From contig NZ_FNET01000009.1 of the NCBI RefSeq assembly GCF_900100275.1, positions 186,001 through 250,000 on the forward strand: a DNA stretch of 64,000 bases, given 5' to 3'. Below are positions 47,550 to 56,073 of this stretch, piece after piece. The DNA is from Lentzea albidocapillata subsp. violacea (lineage in GTDB: Bacteria; Actinomycetota; Actinomycetes; Mycobacteriales; Pseudonocardiaceae). Numbering within the stretch: the stretch's first letter is position 1; every line of letters starts with the position of its first letter. The translations under genes and the position numbers were made by a program. The notes under the pieces were generated by a model. The model was not told the DNA's origin. It did not search any database and saw only the letters and a list, made by a program, of their open reading frames with translations.

Positions 47550-50315
47550 ATGCGGAGCAAAACCGGACTCGAGTTCGGCGTGCTCGGTCCACTCCAGGTG
47601 CTCGCGGACGGACGGCTCGTCCAGCTGGGCCGTCGTGGCATGCGCGGGTTGCTGGCCATGCTGGTCGTCGAGGCGAACCGACCCGTCTCGATCGACCAGA
47701 TCGTCGACGCGCTGTGGACGGACACGCCTCCGGCCACCGCGCGGACGATCGTGCACGGGTACGTCTCGCGGTTGCGGAAGGTGTTGGAGGAGTCCGATCC
47801 CGCGGGGTCCGCGACGATCCGCACCACGCCGACGGGCTACCAGCTGACCGTGGATCCCTGGCGCCTCGACCTGCATCGCGCCAAGCAGCTCGTGGCGTCT
47901 TCTCGCGGCAAGCCCGCCGCCATCAGGGCGGGCTTGCTGCGCGAGGCGCTGGGTCTGTGGCGCGGGCCGGTGCTCGCGGACGTGCCGGGCGACCCGATGA
48001 CGTTCGACCTGGAAGAGCTGCGGCTGTCCGCGTTGGAGGAACGCATCGACGCCGAGCTCGAACTCGGCCGCCACCTGGAGCTGGTGGGCGAGCTGCGCGG
48101 GTTGTGCACCGAGTACCCGTTCCGGGAACGCCTGGTCGCGCACAGCATGCGCGCGCTGTACCGGGCCGGGCAGCGTGCCGACGCGCTGGAGGCCTACCAG
48201 CGGTTCCAGCGCCGTGCCGTCGACGAGCTGGGCATCGACCCCGGCCCGCAGCTGCGCGCGTTGCACGAGCAGGTGCTGCGCGACGACCCGTCGTTGAGCG
48301 TGGTCGGTCCGGTCGAGTCGCGTCCCGTCGCGCCGCGCGCGGGGATCGTGGCACCGGCGTTGCTGCCCGCTTCGGCGTCGCGGTTGTTCGGCCGGGACGA
48401 CGACAGGTTGTGGCTCGACACCGTGGTGGGGGCGCGGAACCTGCTGGCGACGTCGGTCGCCGTGCTGACCGGTGCGCCCGGTGTCGGCAAGAGCGCTCTC
48501 GCGATCACGTGGGGGCACGAGAACTCCGAGCTGTTCCCGCACGGCGTGCTGTTCGCGTCGCTGGGGGACACCGAGCCGGGCGAGGTGCTGACCCGGTTCC
48601 TGGTGGCGATGGGCGTGCCGGCGGACGGCGTGCCGGTCGGCGTCGAGGACCGCGTCGGGTTGTACCGCTCGCTGCTCAACCGCCGCCGCGTGCTGGTGGT
48701 GCTGGACGACGCGACGGCGTTCGACCAGGTCCAGCCGTTGCTGCCGCCCGGTTCGGGTTCGGTGGTGCTGGTGACGTCGCGGTCGCAGCTGGAACGACTC
48801 GTCGTCACCAACAGCGCCCGCGTGCGCAAGCTCGGCCCGTTGGACGACCCTTCGGCGCGTGCGCTGGTGGACGACGTGCTGGGCAGGCCGTTGTCGAGGG
48901 AAGACCCGGTGGCTTCGCAGAAGCTGGCTGAACTGTGCGGAGGGTTGCCGCTCGCGCTGCGGGTGGCCGCCGCGAAGCTCGTGATCAGTCCGGAGTGGAC
49001 GGTCGACGAGCTGGTGGGGGAACTGGCCGACGACGGGCACCGGATGCGCGGCCTCGACCTGCCGCAGGCGGGGATGGGGGTGTCGCGGGCGCTGGACCTC
49101 TCGACCCGTGATCTTCCCTCCGAACTGGGCGAGGTCTTCCAGTCCGTCGGCCTGGCGCCCGGCCGGTGGATGTCGCCGCACGCCGTCGCCGCGCTGACCC
49201 GCGTCCAGGTCGAGTCGGCCCGGTCCCGGCTGGTTCAGCTCGTCGGGGTGAACCTGCTGGTCGAACCGTGGCCGGACGGCTTCACGATGCACGAACTGGT
49301 GCGCCTGTACGTGCGGGGAGCCGGCCATGCCGACCTGGACTCGTTGCGGCGCCTGGTGAACTACTACCTCGTGGCGTGCGACCACGTGCGCCGGGCCATC
49401 CGCCCCGCCCGTGACGGCCTGGACTTCGCCTTGGCGGACAACGGTTCCACGGCCCTACCGGCGTTCGGTGACCCGGTCGACTGGTTCGACCAGGAGTGGC
49501 CCAACATCGTGGCGGTCGTGCACGCGTCCGCCGAGCGGGGCCTGCACGACCAGGTGTGGCAGCTGGTCCGGCTGCTGCACCACTACGCGACCGTGCGCGC
49601 GCTCACCGGGGAGTGGGTGGCGCTGGTCGGGTTCGGCCTGGCCGCGGCCGAGGTGACGGGGAGCCGCCTCGGCCAGGTCCTCATGCTGGACACGACCTAC
49701 ACGACGAACGCCCGGCTGGGACGGTCCGTCCTGCTGCCGGACGCTCGCCGCGCGCACCGGATCGCGACGGAACTGGGCGAGCGCCAGTACCTCGTGCTGA
49801 CGCTCGCCCAGCTCGCCGACGTCCTGTTCCGGCTGGAGCAGCACGACGAGGCGCTGCTGCATTTCTGGGAGTCCGTGCAGCTCGCCCAGCAGTCCGGGGA
49901 CGTCGTCGGCGAAGCGCACGGCCTGAACAACGTGGCACAGGTGGAACAGGCCCGCGGACACGTGGAAATCGCTCTGCAGCACCAGGCTCACGCCGTCGAG
50001 GTGTACCGGCGCTCGGGCGACACCGTCGCGCTGATCCGCGGTCTCGCCAACCTGGCCGAGCTGCACCTGGAAGCCGGCGCGCTGGACCAGTCCGAGCTGC
50101 TGGCCCGCCAGGTCGTCGACCAGGCCGCCGTCGCCGAGGTGACGTACCTCGAGGGCTTCGGCCGGCACGTGCTCGGCGGCGTGTTGCTGCGGCGGGCGGA
50201 ATGGGCTGCCGCGGCGGCGGAACTGACGGAGGCGCTGCGCCTTTACGCGCAGGTCAATTCGGCCCGTGCGGTCGAGGTCCGAACGCTGCTGGACTCGCTC
50301 TCGTCCGAGGTTTAG
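47550..50315 (+). CDS. AfsR/SARP-type regulator with NB-ARC and TPR domains
   Basis: 921 residues from ATG at 47550 with GAGGAGGGG upstream. Domains: OmpR-like DNA-binding (FGVLGPLQVLADGR, ARTIVHGYVSRLRKVLEE), bacterial transcriptional activation domain (RAKQLVASSRG, ALEAYQRFQRRAVDELGIDPG), NB-ARC ATPase with Walker A GAPGVGKSALA and a GLPLALRVAA motif, then TPR helices (LAQLADVLFRLEQHDEALLHF; GLNNVAQVEQARGHVEIALQH). Such proteins activate secondary-metabolite genes; no biosynthetic cluster is visible beside it. Confidence 0.92.
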   Translation: MRSKTGLEFGVLGPLQVLADGRLVQLGRRGMRGLLAMLVVEANRPVSIDQIVDALWTDTPPATARTIVHGYVSRLRKVLEESDPAGSATIRTTPTGYQLTVDPWRLDLHRAKQLVASSRGKPAAIRAGLLREALGLWRGPVLADVPGDPMTFDLEELRLSALEERIDAELELGRHLELVGELRGLCTEYPFRERLVAHSMRALYRAGQRADALEAYQRFQRRAVDELGIDPGPQLRALHEQVLRDDPSLSVVGPVESRPVAPRAGIVAPALLPASASRLFGRDDDRLWLDTVVGARNLLATSVAVLTGAPGVGKSALAITWGHENSELFPHGVLFASLGDTEPGEVLTRFLVAMGVPADGVPVGVEDRVGLYRSLLNRRRVLVVLDDATAFDQVQPLLPPGSGSVVLVTSRSQLERLVVTNSARVRKLGPLDDPSARALVDDVLGRPLSREDPVASQKLAELCGGLPLALRVAAAKLVISPEWTVDELVGELADDGHRMRGLDLPQAGMGVSRALDLSTRDLPSELGEVFQSVGLAPGRWMSPHAVAALTRVQVESARSRLVQLVGVNLLVEPWPDGFTMHELVRLYVRGAGHADLDSLRRLVNYYLVACDHVRRAIRPARDGLDFALADNGSTALPAFGDPVDWFDQEWPNIVAVVHASAERGLHDQVWQLVRLLHHYATVRALTGEWVALVGFGLAAAEVTGSRLGQVLMLDTTYTTNARLGRSVLLPDARRAHRIATELGERQYLVLTLAQLADVLFRLEQHDEALLHFWESVQLAQQSGDVVGEAHGLNNVAQVEQARGHVEIALQHQAHAVEVYRRSGDTVALIRGLANLAELHLEAGALDQSELLARQVVDQAAVAEVTYLEGFGRHVLGGVLLRRAEWAAAAAELTEALRLYAQVNSARAVEVRTLLDSLSSEV

Positions 50316-50408
50316 CGGACGTTTAGTCGTCTGGTCCCAAAGCATGGGATGTTGGAGCAGCAGGCCGCCGAGTGGGGGATTACCGAGGGGGTAAGGCGCC
50401 TGCAACTG

Positions 50409-50452
50409 GAGGGCCTGACCGGCATTCGGGGGAGAGTGCCGGTCGGGCCCTC
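50409..50452. terminator. Intrinsic terminator
   Basis: GAGGGCCTGACCGGCA / TGCCGGTCGGGCCCTC, 16 pairs with one mismatch or wobble, followed by CTCTTT. Lies between the convergent SARP and SGNH hydrolase genes. Confidence 0.85.
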
Positions 50453-50460
50453 CTCTTTGG

Positions 50461-51255
50461 TCAGTTGACGACGTGGCTTTCGTCGCTGCAGCGCGCCATG
50501 GGCAGCAGTTCGGGCCGCTTGGGCGCCAGGCCGTCGCCCATCGACTCACCCCTGATCGTGCGGCCGATCCACGGCACCACGTGCTCGCGCGCCCACTTGA
50601 GGTCCGCCTTGCGCTGGGTGACCCAGTCGGTCTGCTGCAACGCGGGCCACGGCTCGTTCCAGGACTGGTCGTCGATCAGCCCGAGCACCTCGGCGGCCTT
50701 GAGCGCGACGCGCTGGTGCCCCTCCGGCGAGAGGTGCAGCCGGTCCTCACTCCACGCGCGACGGTCGTGCAACGGGTGCATGGCCCACAGGTCGACCATC
50801 CGGCAGTGGTAGCGCTCGGCGATCGACCACAGGTGCGTGTTGTAGATGGCGACCTTGCCGCGGATGCTCCTGAGCAGCGGCGTGGAGCGCGTGTCGAACC
50901 CGGTGAAGATCACGACGTCGCAGCCGGCGGACCTGAGGTCGGCCACGGCCACCTCGTAGACCTCGGCCAGCGCGTCCGGGTCGCTGTTGGGCAGCATGAT
51001 GTCGTTGCCGCCGCCGCAGAACGTCACCAGGTCCGGCTTGAGCGAGATCGCGAGCGGTACCTGGTCGTCGATGATCTCCTGCAGCATCTTGCCTCTGACC
51101 GCGAGGTTGGCGTACCTGAACTCAGGCGCCCGCTGGGCGATCATGCCCGCCAGCCGGTCTGCCCAGCCCAGGTAGGTGTCGCCGGGCCCCGGGTCGTCCA
51201 TGCCCTCGGTGAAGCTGTCCCCCAGGGACACGAGACTGTTCCATCGCAGCAGCAC
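50461..51255 (-). CDS. SGNH/GDSL hydrolase
   Basis: 264 residues. Block I SLGDSFTEGMDD (Ser nucleophile), block III GGGNDIM, block V DRLHLSPEGHQRVA (Asp...His). A putative esterase/lipase without a signal peptide, hence probably cytoplasmic. AGGGGGA precedes the GTG. Confidence 0.9.
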   Translation of the reverse strand: MLLRWNSLVSLGDSFTEGMDDPGPGDTYLGWADRLAGMIAQRAPEFRYANLAVRGKMLQEIIDDQVPLAISLKPDLVTFCGGGNDIMLPNSDPDALAEVYEVAVADLRSAGCDVVIFTGFDTRSTPLLRSIRGKVAIYNTHLWSIAERYHCRMVDLWAMHPLHDRRAWSEDRLHLSPEGHQRVALKAAEVLGLIDDQSWNEPWPALQQTDWVTQRKADLKWAREHVVPWIGRTIRGESMGDGLAPKRPELLPMARCSDESHVVN

Positions 51256-51479
51256 AACATCCCCCTTGCTCGTACGACCTCGCCCGTCCTGCCATTCGCC
51301 TTCGGGCTCCCGACCCGAGGCGACCTGTCAGCTTGCACAACGAACCCTTGGTTACGCCACCGTCGGTTACGGCATCGTAGGTTTTGTCGCTATGGGTGAC
51401 GATTCTTTTACCACTCGATCGAGGGAAGCTGGAGGGTGATCCGGGGGATTCGTCCTGACCTGTCGCTAACTTCTGCCGG

Positions 51480-51734
51480 GTGCGTTCTGATTTGCCGCTT
51501 CCGTTCCTTTCCGTCGGTGTCGCGCTTGTCACAGCCCTGGTGCTGGCCTGGGTCGCCCTGAGCGGGCCGGCGTCGCCCGGAGCCGGCGGTCACCTCGTGG
51601 TCACGCCACCTCCGCATTCCAACCCCGTGGTCACCCCGGAGGTCGTGCCGCCCAGGGAAAGCGTGGTCGGGACGACGGTGATGCCTCCTCGTGCGCTGAA
51701 CGCCGAAAACCCCCGCGACGACCTCGGCGCGTGA
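51480..51734 (+). CDS. Small membrane-anchored Pro-rich protein
   Basis: 84 residues: one N-terminal transmembrane helix (VGVALVTALVLAWVAL) and a Pro/Val-rich tail (HLVVTPPPHSNPVVTPEVVPP). GTG start without a clear ribosome site; possibly leaderless. The stop lies in the terminator stem. No family recognised. Confidence 0.5.
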   Translation: MRSDLPLPFLSVGVALVTALVLAWVALSGPASPGAGGHLVVTPPPHSNPVVTPEVVPPRESVVGTTVMPPRALNAENPRDDLGA

Positions 51735-51747
51735 GGTCGTCGCGGGG
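51711..51747. terminator. Intrinsic terminator overlapping the 51480 gene end
   Basis: Perfect 15-bp stem CCCCGCGACGACCTC / GAGGTCGTCGCGGGG with a 7-nt loop. Confidence 0.85.
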
Positions 51748-51756
51748 GTCGTTGGG

Positions 51757-51900
51757 CCTTTCCGAGGAGCGCCGCCGCCGGGACTTGCCCCCCGGAAAGG
51801 GGTGAGGACCACTGCTCGGGACGCCGCCGCCGATCTGCCCCGAGCAGTGGGGCTGGGACCGTCTCAGGGGGCACCGCCGCCGATTCGCCCCCTGAGACGG
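51757..51900. repeat. Array of three stem-loops with different stems and a common GCCGCCG loop
   Basis: HP1 51757-51800 (stem CCTTTCCG/CGGAAAGG plus imperfect extension), HP2 51809-51850 (CCACTGCTCGGG/CCCGAGCAGTGG), HP3 51859-51900 (CCGTCTCAGGGGG/CCCCCTGAGACGG). The stems are unrelated in sequence but each pairs; the loops all contain CCGCCGCCG followed by a short variable part ending near GCC. Period about 50-51 nt. The array lies between the convergent 51480 and csnK-like genes. Confidence 0.85.
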
Positions 51901-51912
51901 GGTCTGGTTGGC

Positions 51913-52926
51913 CTAGCCGCTCGCCGCCACGTCCAGTGTGGCCGCCGGGACGTGGTCGTTGTAGGCCGAGCGCAGCCTCAGCTCTGCGCCCGGCGAGGCC
52001 CCGATGTGGTCGAGGCCGAGAAGAGCCGCACCCACCACGGGTGGCACGTCGACCAGGCGGACCTGGGCGAGTGGGGCGGCTTCCACGATCTGCCGGCGAA
52101 CCGGGCCGACGACCGTGTCGCCGGTATGCGTCAGGACTCCGCCGCCCAGCACCACGTCCACGGGCTCGTTCATCAGTTCGAGCTTGCGCATGGACACCGT
52201 GGCGAGCAGCACGATCTCCTCGATCAGGCGGTCGATCTGTTCCAGTGCAACGGAATCGCCCTGCTCGGCCACCTCGAACACCAACGGGCAGAGGGCGTGC
52301 GGGTCCAGTCCGATCTCCTCGAAGTGGATCTTCTCGACCACCTTGGCGATCGACTTCTCGCCGTAGTGCGCGAGGAGCGCGTCCAGCAGCAGGGTCGGCC
52401 TGCCCCGGCCGTCCTCCGCCCGCACCGCGTGCCAGAGCGCGTCGTTGCCGAGCTGGCCACCGCCTCCCCAGTCGCCGGAGATGGCGCCCAGTGCGGGGAA
52501 GCGGTGGGTCCGGCCGTCCCTGGCCACGCCCACCGCGTTGATGCCCGCGCCGCAGACGACCGCCACGCCGCCGGCGGCAGCGGTGCCCGCCCGCAGCAGC
52601 GCGAAGGTGTCGTTGCCGACGAACGTCGTTGTCGACCAGCCCCGCTCGGTGATCGCCCGCGTCAGGTCCTCCTCCTCGCGGGGCAGATCCGCACCCGCGA
52701 GGTAGGCGGACGTGTGCGTGGCGATCGGCTCGTCGGGGGACAGTCCCGCCTGAGCTGCGGCCTCGCGTGCCAGTCCCTCGAACACGTCGAGTCCGCGCTT
52801 CATGCCCACGGTCTGAGGCGGGGCACCAGGGCCGCGCACCTGCGCGAGCACTTTGCCGTCCGCGTCGACCAGCAGCACAGCGGTCTTGCTGTTCCCACCG
52901 TCGATGGCGAGCACCCGGTCCGTCAT
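51913..52926 (-). CDS. csnK: BadF/NagK-type sugar kinase (CsnK-like)
   Basis: 337 residues of the ASKHA fold: phosphate-1 AIDGGNSKTAVLLVD, phosphate-2 VVCGAGINAVGV, AISGDWGGGGQLG, adenosine site VDVVLGGGVLT. Annotated families of this type phosphorylate N-acetylglucosamine or glucosamine. Last gene of a six-gene leftward operon (58627 to 51913) whose order matches Streptomyces coelicolor csnR-E-F-G-H-K for chitosan oligosaccharides; the substrate is inferred from that. Start ATG at 52926, 5 bp after the GH4 stop. Confidence 0.85.
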   Translation of the reverse strand: MTDRVLAIDGGNSKTAVLLVDADGKVLAQVRGPGAPPQTVGMKRGLDVFEGLAREAAAQAGLSPDEPIATHTSAYLAGADLPREEEDLTRAITERGWSTTTFVGNDTFALLRAGTAAAGGVAVVCGAGINAVGVARDGRTHRFPALGAISGDWGGGGQLGNDALWHAVRAEDGRGRPTLLLDALLAHYGEKSIAKVVEKIHFEEIGLDPHALCPLVFEVAEQGDSVALEQIDRLIEEIVLLATVSMRKLELMNEPVDVVLGGGVLTHTGDTVVGPVRRQIVEAAPLAQVRLVDVPPVVGAALLGLDHIGASPGAELRLRSAYNDHVPAATLDVAASG

Positions 52927-52931
52927 CGTTG

Positions 52932-54200
52932 TCAGTTTCCCTTCACCCACGGCAGCAGGTCGCGGTTCTGCGCGATCAGCTCGTCGGCCAGCTGATCCGC
53001 GATCGCGTGCTGGCCGATCAGCGGGTGCGCGAGCAGTGCGTTCGCCACTCGGTCCCGGCCGCCGTGCTTTGCGGCTTCCAGCGCCAGGTACTCGTACGCG
53101 GTGACGTGCGAGATCAGGCCGGAGATGGACGGTTCCACCGGACGCACCGGCAGCGCCCTGCCGCCGTTCGCGTCCACAGTGGACGAAACCTCGATCACGG
53201 CGTCGTCGGGCAGGAAGGGCAGCGAGCCGTTGTTCTGCACGTTCACCACGTGCTTCTCCGCGCCCTCACCACCGGTCAGCGCGTGCACCAGCTGCACGGC
53301 CGCCTCGGAGTAGTACGCGCCGCCGCGTTGCGACAGCTGCTCCGGCTTCGTCACGACCGACGGGTCGCCGTAGATGTCGAGCAGTTCCTTCTCGACCGCC
53401 GCGACGATTTCGGCGCGCGGCGGTGAGGTGAGCTGCTTCTTCACCACGGCGTCGTGGTTGTAGAAGTAGTTCAGGTAGTACGACGGCACCATGTTCAGGC
53501 GCCGCATCAGCGAGCCGTCGATGCCGATGTGCTCGGCGAGACCGTCGACGTGGTCGGCGAGGAGTTCCGGCAGGCGGTCGACGCCGTCGACGTACACGCC
53601 GCGTTCCCACGTGAGGTGGTTCAGGCCGACGTGCTCCAGCTCCACAGTGGACGGATCCACGCCGAGCAGTGCGGACGTCCAGCGCTGGAACGTGATCGCC
53701 ACGTTGCACAGGCCGATCGCCTTGTGACCCTCCTGCAGCAGCGCGCGCGTCACGATGCCGACCGGGTTCGTGAAGTTCACGATCCACGTGTCGGGACCGG
53801 CGAGCCGGCGCACCTTGTCCGCGATGTCCAGGACCACCGGCACGGTCCGCAGGGCCTTGGCGAGGCCTCCCGCGCCGGTGGTCTCCTGGCCGACGCACCC
53901 GCAGGTGAGCGGGAACGTCTCGTCCGAGGCACGCGCCTTCTGCCCGCCCACACGCAGCTGCAGCAGAACCGCGGACGCGCCCTCGATGCCTTCTTCGAGC
54001 GACGTGGTGGTGCGCACCGTCGCCGAGTGACCCGCGTGCTCCAGCAGGCGCTGGCTGAACGGGCCGATCAGTGCGAGGCGGTGCTCGTCCGGGTCGACGA
54101 GGACGATCTCGTCCACCGCCAGGCTGGTGCGACGGCCGGCGATGCCGTCGATCAGCTCAGGTGTGTAGGTGGACCCGCCACCGACGACGGTGAGTTTCAT
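52932..54200 (-). CDS. csnH: Glycoside hydrolase family 4 enzyme (CsnH-like)
   Basis: 422 residues. NAD-binding start KLTVVGGGSTYTPELIDG, GQETTGAGGLAKALRTVPV, NFTNPVGIVTRALL, metal-binding Cys in GLCNVA and His in GLNHLTWERG, SYYLNYFYNHD. GH4 enzymes use NAD+ and Mn2+ to cleave phosphorylated or free disaccharides by a redox mechanism. Together with the kinase it should process imported aminosugar oligosaccharides. Overlaps the permease stop (ATGA). Confidence 0.9.
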   Translation of the reverse strand: MKLTVVGGGSTYTPELIDGIAGRRTSLAVDEIVLVDPDEHRLALIGPFSQRLLEHAGHSATVRTTTSLEEGIEGASAVLLQLRVGGQKARASDETFPLTCGCVGQETTGAGGLAKALRTVPVVLDIADKVRRLAGPDTWIVNFTNPVGIVTRALLQEGHKAIGLCNVAITFQRWTSALLGVDPSTVELEHVGLNHLTWERGVYVDGVDRLPELLADHVDGLAEHIGIDGSLMRRLNMVPSYYLNYFYNHDAVVKKQLTSPPRAEIVAAVEKELLDIYGDPSVVTKPEQLSQRGGAYYSEAAVQLVHALTGGEGAEKHVVNVQNNGSLPFLPDDAVIEVSSTVDANGGRALPVRPVEPSISGLISHVTAYEYLALEAAKHGGRDRVANALLAHPLIGQHAIADQLADELIAQNRDLLPWVKGN

Positions 54201-55090
54201 CCTTTGACTCCCGTGAACGTGATTCCCTTGACGAACGACTTCTGGGCGAAGACGAAGAGGACGACGGCCGGGATCATCGTCAGGAACGTGACGGCCATCG
54301 AGGAGTTCCACTGGACGATGTGCATGCCCTTGAACGTCGCCAGTGCCAGCGACAACGTCCACTGGTCCTTGACCTCACCGGTGTAGAGCAACGGGCCGAA
54401 GTAGTCGTTCCAGGTGAAGAGGAAGCAGAACAGCGCGGTCGCCGCGATGCCGGGCTTCGCCATCGGGATGATGATCCGGACCAGCGCCTGGAACTCCGAG
54501 CACCCGTCCACCCGTGCCGCATCCACATAGGACTGCGGGATGGTGAGCATGAACTGGCGCAGCAGGAAGATGCTGAACGCGTCGAACAGGAAGTACGGCG
54601 CGATCAACGGCACCAGCGTGCCCGTCAGGCCCAGCGAGGACCAGGTGTCGTACAGCGGCACGGCGACGACCTGCGGTGGCAGCATCATCGCGCCGATGAC
54701 GAGGAGGAACGCCACGTTCCGGCCGCGCCACTTGAGCTTCGCGAGCGCGTAGGCCGCGGGGATCGACGAGATCAGCATGCCCAGGGTCGCGAGCAGCGAG
54801 TACGTGAGGCTGTTGATCAGGTACTGGAACAGCGGGGCCTTGTCGAAGACCTCGACGAAGTTGCCCCAGTGCCATTCGCGCGGCCAGAGGTTCGAGGTGA
54901 ACGCCTGGTCGTCCGACATCACCGCGGTGAGGAAGACGAACACGACGGGTGTGGCGAACATCAGGCCGAGCGCGAGGCCGATCGCATGCGTCGCCACCCA
55001 GTTCAGGATGCCTGCGACGTCGCGCTTGCGGCGCGGCTGCTCCGGTTCCGCGGGGACGTCGACCGGTGGTTTGGTCAGCGTGGCGGTCAT
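54197..55090 (-). CDS. csnG: ABC sugar permease, MalG type (CsnG-like)
   Basis: 297 residues with six transmembrane helices and the EAA loop (DGCSEFQALVRIIIPMAKPGI). FLFTWNDYFGPLLY is the usual MalG segment. Second inner-membrane subunit of the importer; no ATPase gene is in the operon, so a shared MsiK-type ATPase is expected, as in other actinomycete sugar importers. Confidence 0.92.
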   Translation of the reverse strand: MTATLTKPPVDVPAEPEQPRRKRDVAGILNWVATHAIGLALGLMFATPVVFVFLTAVMSDDQAFTSNLWPREWHWGNFVEVFDKAPLFQYLINSLTYSLLATLGMLISSIPAAYALAKLKWRGRNVAFLLVIGAMMLPPQVVAVPLYDTWSSLGLTGTLVPLIAPYFLFDAFSIFLLRQFMLTIPQSYVDAARVDGCSEFQALVRIIIPMAKPGIAATALFCFLFTWNDYFGPLLYTGEVKDQWTLSLALATFKGMHIVQWNSSMAVTFLTMIPAVVLFVFAQKSFVKGITFTGVKG

Positions 55091-56061
55091 GCTCCCGGAC
55101 CCCCTTCCTCAGCGGTGGAGTTCTTGCGCATCCGCTGCACCAGAACGATGGTCACGGCGAACGAGATGATGAACAGGACCGTGGCCATGGCGGCCGCGTA
55201 GCCCATGTCGAAGTAGCGGAAGCCTTGTGTGTACAGGTAAACCGGGAACGTCAGCGTGGAGTTGTCCGGGAAACCGAGATATTTGGTCGATCCCGTCGCG
55301 TCCGCCGCTCCCGAGCCGGCCGACCCCGCGACGACCGCCTGTGTGAAGAGCTGCAACGCGAGGATCACCGAGTTCACGATGCCGAAGAGCAGCACCGGTG
55401 AGATCGTCGGAAGCGTGACGTGCCACCAGCGCCGGATCGGGCCTGCGCCGTCGAGTTCGGCGGCCTCGTACTGTTCCTGCGGCACGTCGAGGATCGCGGC
55501 GAGGATGATGATCATCAGGTCGCCGGAGATCCACAGCATGATCGCGGTGATGCCGGGCTTGGCCCATGCCGGGTCCGAGAAGAACAGCGGTGCGTCGACA
55601 CCGAACCAGCCGAGCACGCTGTCCAGCGGACCGCCATTGGGACGCATCACCATGAAGAACACGAGTGTCGCGGCCACCGGCGGTGCCAGTGAAGGCAGGT
55701 AGCAGAGCGTGCGGATCAATCCGACGCCCGACTTCAGGCGAGCGATGACCGATGCCACGCCCAGCGCGAACACGGTCCGCGCGATCGTGAGCACCACGAC
55801 GAACCACAGCGTGTTCGTGATCGCCTTGATGAGCAGGGGATCCTTGAACATGAACGTGTAGTTGTCGAGTCCGTTGAACTCCGGCGGGTTGATCAGGTCG
55901 TACTTCGTGAACGAGAGCACGACCGTGGTGACCAGCGGATAACCGAAGAACAGGACGAAGCCGATGATTGCCGGGGCCATGAACCCGAGCACGGCGAGAC
56001 GGTGGCGGGACCTTGCCCGCCCCCTGCCGGGGGCGGGCTTGGCGCCGAGCGTGGCGGTCAT
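55087..56061 (-). CDS. csnF: ABC sugar permease, MalF type (CsnF-like)
   Basis: 324 residues, six helices, start helix GFMAPAIIGFVLFFGYPLV, and EAA loop (ELDGAGPIRRWWHVTLPTISP). Couples with the preceding and following genes (GTGA/ATGA overlap with the MalG-type gene). First permease subunit of the importer. Confidence 0.92.
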   Translation of the reverse strand: MTATLGAKPAPGRGRARSRHRLAVLGFMAPAIIGFVLFFGYPLVTTVVLSFTKYDLINPPEFNGLDNYTFMFKDPLLIKAITNTLWFVVVLTIARTVFALGVASVIARLKSGVGLIRTLCYLPSLAPPVAATLVFFMVMRPNGGPLDSVLGWFGVDAPLFFSDPAWAKPGITAIMLWISGDLMIIILAAILDVPQEQYEAAELDGAGPIRRWWHVTLPTISPVLLFGIVNSVILALQLFTQAVVAGSAGSGAADATGSTKYLGFPDNSTLTFPVYLYTQGFRYFDMGYAAAMATVLFIISFAVTIVLVQRMRKNSTAEEGGPGA

Positions 56062-56073
56062 CTTGCGAATCCC

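Noticed and set aside
47529..49385. 618-codon minus-strand frame opposite the SARP gene
   Set aside because: His/Arg/Gln-rich shadow; the plus strand carries SARP, BTAD and NB-ARC motifs.
51757..51900. CRISPR array or integron attC cluster
   Set aside because: The conserved part is only the loop, stems vary, there are three units, and no cas genes or integron integrase lie nearby.
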